Of a DNA stretch of 64,000 bases, positions 62,624 to 64,000 are shown piece after piece; position 1 is the first letter of the stretch; each line of letters opens with the position of its first letter. The stretch comes from JBBDYH01 sp040901795 (GTDB taxonomy: Bacteria; Planctomycetota; Planctomycetia; Pirellulales; JALHPA01). The stretch covers positions 1-64,000 of the forward strand of contig JBBDYH010000142.1 of assembly GCA_040901795.1 (NCBI GenBank), written 5' to 3'. The notes beneath the pieces were generated by a model, which was given only the letters and a program-made list of their open reading frames with translations, was not told the DNA's origin and ran no database searches. Position numbers and translations under genes: made by a program.

Positions 62624-63646
62624 TTGGCCGATAAGCCCCGCAGTCTCGGCGATATCCTGCGTGAGTTCTCGCAGCATCGACAGGTAATGCAGGAGGAACT
62701 GCAAAAGGTCATCGTCGGGCAGAATGACGTGATCGAGCAACTCTTCGCCGCCGTGTTCACGCGCGGCCACTGCCTCTTGGAGGGTGTGCCCGGCCTGGCC
62801 AAGACGCTCATGGTCAGCACGTTGGCCCGCATCCTCGATGTCGGCTTCAAGCGGATCCAGTTCACGCCCGACCTGATGCCCAGCGACATCACGGGCACCA
62901 GCGTGCTGGAAGAGGACGAACACGGGCGACGGAATTTCCGCTTCGTCGAGGGCCCCATCTTCACCAACATCCTATTGGCCGACGAGATCAACCGCACTCC
63001 CCCAAAAACGCAAGCCGCGCTGTTGCAGGCGATGCAGGAGCGTGAAGTCTCCGTCGGCCACACGACCTATCAGGTGCCCGATCCGTTCTTCGTGATTGCC
63101 ACGCAAAACCCCATCGAGCAGGAAGGCACCTATCCCTTGCCCGAAGCGCAGCTCGACCGCTTCATGTTCAATATCAAGGTCGGCTACCCGTCACTGCCGG
63201 AGGAGGAGCAGATTCTCAGTACGACGACGCGCAGCGATAAGCCGGAAGTTCGCAAGGTACTTTCAGGCCGGGCGATTGTGAACCTGCAGAAGCTGGTCGG
63301 CAGTGTCGCCGTAAGCGAGTACATCGTGAAGTACGTGGCGCGGCTGGTGCGTGCCACGCGGCCGAAAGACGATAGCGCTCCGCAGTTCGTCCGCGAGCTG
63401 GTCGATTGGGGCGCCGGGCCGCGCGCGGGCCAGTTTCTGATCTACGGGGGCAAAGCGCTAGCGGCGATGGACGGCCGCTTCAGCGTGGCCATTGACGACG
63501 TGCAAAAGATCGCCTCGCCGGTCTTGCGCCACCGGATCAGCACCAACTTCCAAGCCCAGGCCGAAGGCATGACCAGCGAGTCGATCATCGAACGCCTGGT
63601 GGCGGAGATTCCGGCGCCGGAGATTCCGAAGTTTGAAAGGAGGTAG
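62624..63646 (+). CDS. MoxR-type AAA+ ATPase
   Basis: 340 residues from TTG 62624, with AAGGA seven bases upstream; an upstream in-frame ATG at 62555 would translate the palindromic repeat. Walker A is LLEGVPGLAKTLMVSTLAR, Walker B is NILLADEINRTPPKTQAALL, and sensor 1 is FFVIATQNPIEQEGTYPLPE, the MoxR hallmark. The C-terminal lid domain is GAGPRAGQFLIYGGKALAAM. MoxR ATPases act as chaperones for metal insertion or assembly with VWA and DUF58 partners. Those partners may lie beyond the right edge. It ends 2 bases before the next gene. Confidence 0.93.
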   Translation: MADKPRSLGDILREFSQHRQVMQEELQKVIVGQNDVIEQLFAAVFTRGHCLLEGVPGLAKTLMVSTLARILDVGFKRIQFTPDLMPSDITGTSVLEEDEHGRRNFRFVEGPIFTNILLADEINRTPPKTQAALLQAMQEREVSVGHTTYQVPDPFFVIATQNPIEQEGTYPLPEAQLDRFMFNIKVGYPSLPEEEQILSTTTRSDKPEVRKVLSGRAIVNLQKLVGSVAVSEYIVKYVARLVRATRPKDDSAPQFVRELVDWGAGPRAGQFLIYGGKALAAMDGRFSVAIDDVQKIASPVLRHRISTNFQAQAEGMTSESIIERLVAEIPAPEIPKFERR

Positions 63647-63648
63647 GC

Positions 63649-64000
63649 ATGGCGACAGTGGTTGTGATTGAAGAACAGCTCCGTGTTCCGTTCGTGAAAT
63701 CACTGGCCGAGTTTCGGAATTGGGTGCATTCAGAGCAGTTCCCGGAAAAGGGACGCATCGACTATCTGGCAGGCCAGATCGAGGTAGACATGTCTCCTGA
63801 AGATTTGTTCTTTCACGGAACTCCGAAGATGGCTGTGGCCGCCGCAATTTTCGCACGCGTGCAAAAGCTTGGCATCGGTCATGTCTTTACCGACAGAACG
63901 CGTGTCACGGTGCCTACCGCCGACCTTTCCGTCGAGCCAGACGTGGTCTACTTATCGGATCAATCGATTGATTCGGGCCGCGTCCGCCTCATTCCAAAGG
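63649..64000 (+). CDS. Uma2-family (DUF820) protein, C-terminus outside window
   Basis: The ATG at 63649 is preceded by a strong AGGAGG, itself inside the end of moxR. About 117 residues are visible: FVKSLAEFRNWVHSEQFPEK, RIDYLAGQIEVDMSPEDLFF and TADLSVEPDVVYLSDQSIDS. This matches the Uma2 N-terminal half, with the Asp of IDYLAG(Q)IEVDMS in the nuclease-like core. It is not closely similar to the Uma2 protein at 53688-54305. It probably shares a transcript with moxR, though a functional link is unlikely. Confidence 0.82.
   Translation, partial: MATVVVIEEQLRVPFVKSLAEFRNWVHSEQFPEKGRIDYLAGQIEVDMSPEDLFFHGTPKMAVAAAIFARVQKLGIGHVFTDRTRVTVPTADLSVEPDVVYLSDQSIDSGRVRLIPK

Overview
The window comes from a planctomycete, most likely a Pirellulales-type genome. 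The evidence is the combination of GC-rich DNA, three ECF sigma factors each paired with a Ser/Thr kinase, secreted proteins ending in dockerin-like and PEP-CTERM signals, a MoxR ATPase divergent from a DUF4159 protein, an FhcC-type C1-transfer subunit and many short palindromic intergenic repeats. The order-level placement is inference; the phylum is well supported. No insertion sequence, prophage, CRISPR array, rRNA or tRNA was found. The only RNA gene recognised is a tmRNA.

Layout. 1-3.5 kb: minus-strand secreted proteins (a pentapeptide-repeat protein cut by the left edge, an esterase with a dockerin/PEP-CTERM tail, and a cupin). 3.7-8.3 kb: sigma factor plus a kinase with 14 WD40 repeats. 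8.4-9.7 kb: tmRNA, then two overlapping TIR-domain genes. 9.7-18.3 kb: HupE-like membrane protein coupled to a TPR protein, a DUF4331 PEP-CTERM protein, a Ca2+-type P-ATPase overlapping a type II NADH dehydrogenase, and a VOC-fold protein. 18.4-31.3 kb: second and larger PEP-CTERM region, with a vanadium haloperoxidase, a small secreted protein, and a sigma factor/kinase pair embedded in it. 31.4-35.6 kb: third sigma factor with a kinase-PEGA-FGE-hydrolase fusion. 35.6-41.1 kb: tag, a short surface protein and a 1284-residue protein with a huge low-complexity region. 41.1-45.4 kb: gyrA bracketed by two toxin-antitoxin-like pairs. 45.4-54.8 kb: envelope genes including lnt, then moeA, fhcC, a DUF433/DUF5615 pair, mobA, an RlmI-type methyltransferase, a Uma2 protein and a small lipoprotein. 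55.2-64 kb: hydrolase, Gfo/Idh/MocA oxidoreductase, class IV aminotransferase, alanine dehydrogenase, DUF4159 protein, MoxR ATPase and a Uma2 gene cut by the right edge.

How it fits together. The sigma/kinase pairs look like three surface-signalling modules. The secreted proteins look assembled from interchangeable parts: a near-identical leader plus signal peptide at the 5' end, and a beta-strand/dockerin/PEP-CTERM cassette at the 3' end, attached to unrelated middles (esterase, unknown, pentapeptide, YWTD propeller). moeA and mobA supply molybdenum cofactor and flank an FhcC-like protein. Intergenic regions are populated by several families of short palindromes, one of which supplies the stop codon of lnt.

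Most worth following up: the 5' and 3' secretion cassettes, the TIR pair beside tmRNA in which only one partner keeps the catalytic glutamate, the heptamer tandem repeat inside moeA, and the altered quinolone-site residues and acidic insertion in GyrA.
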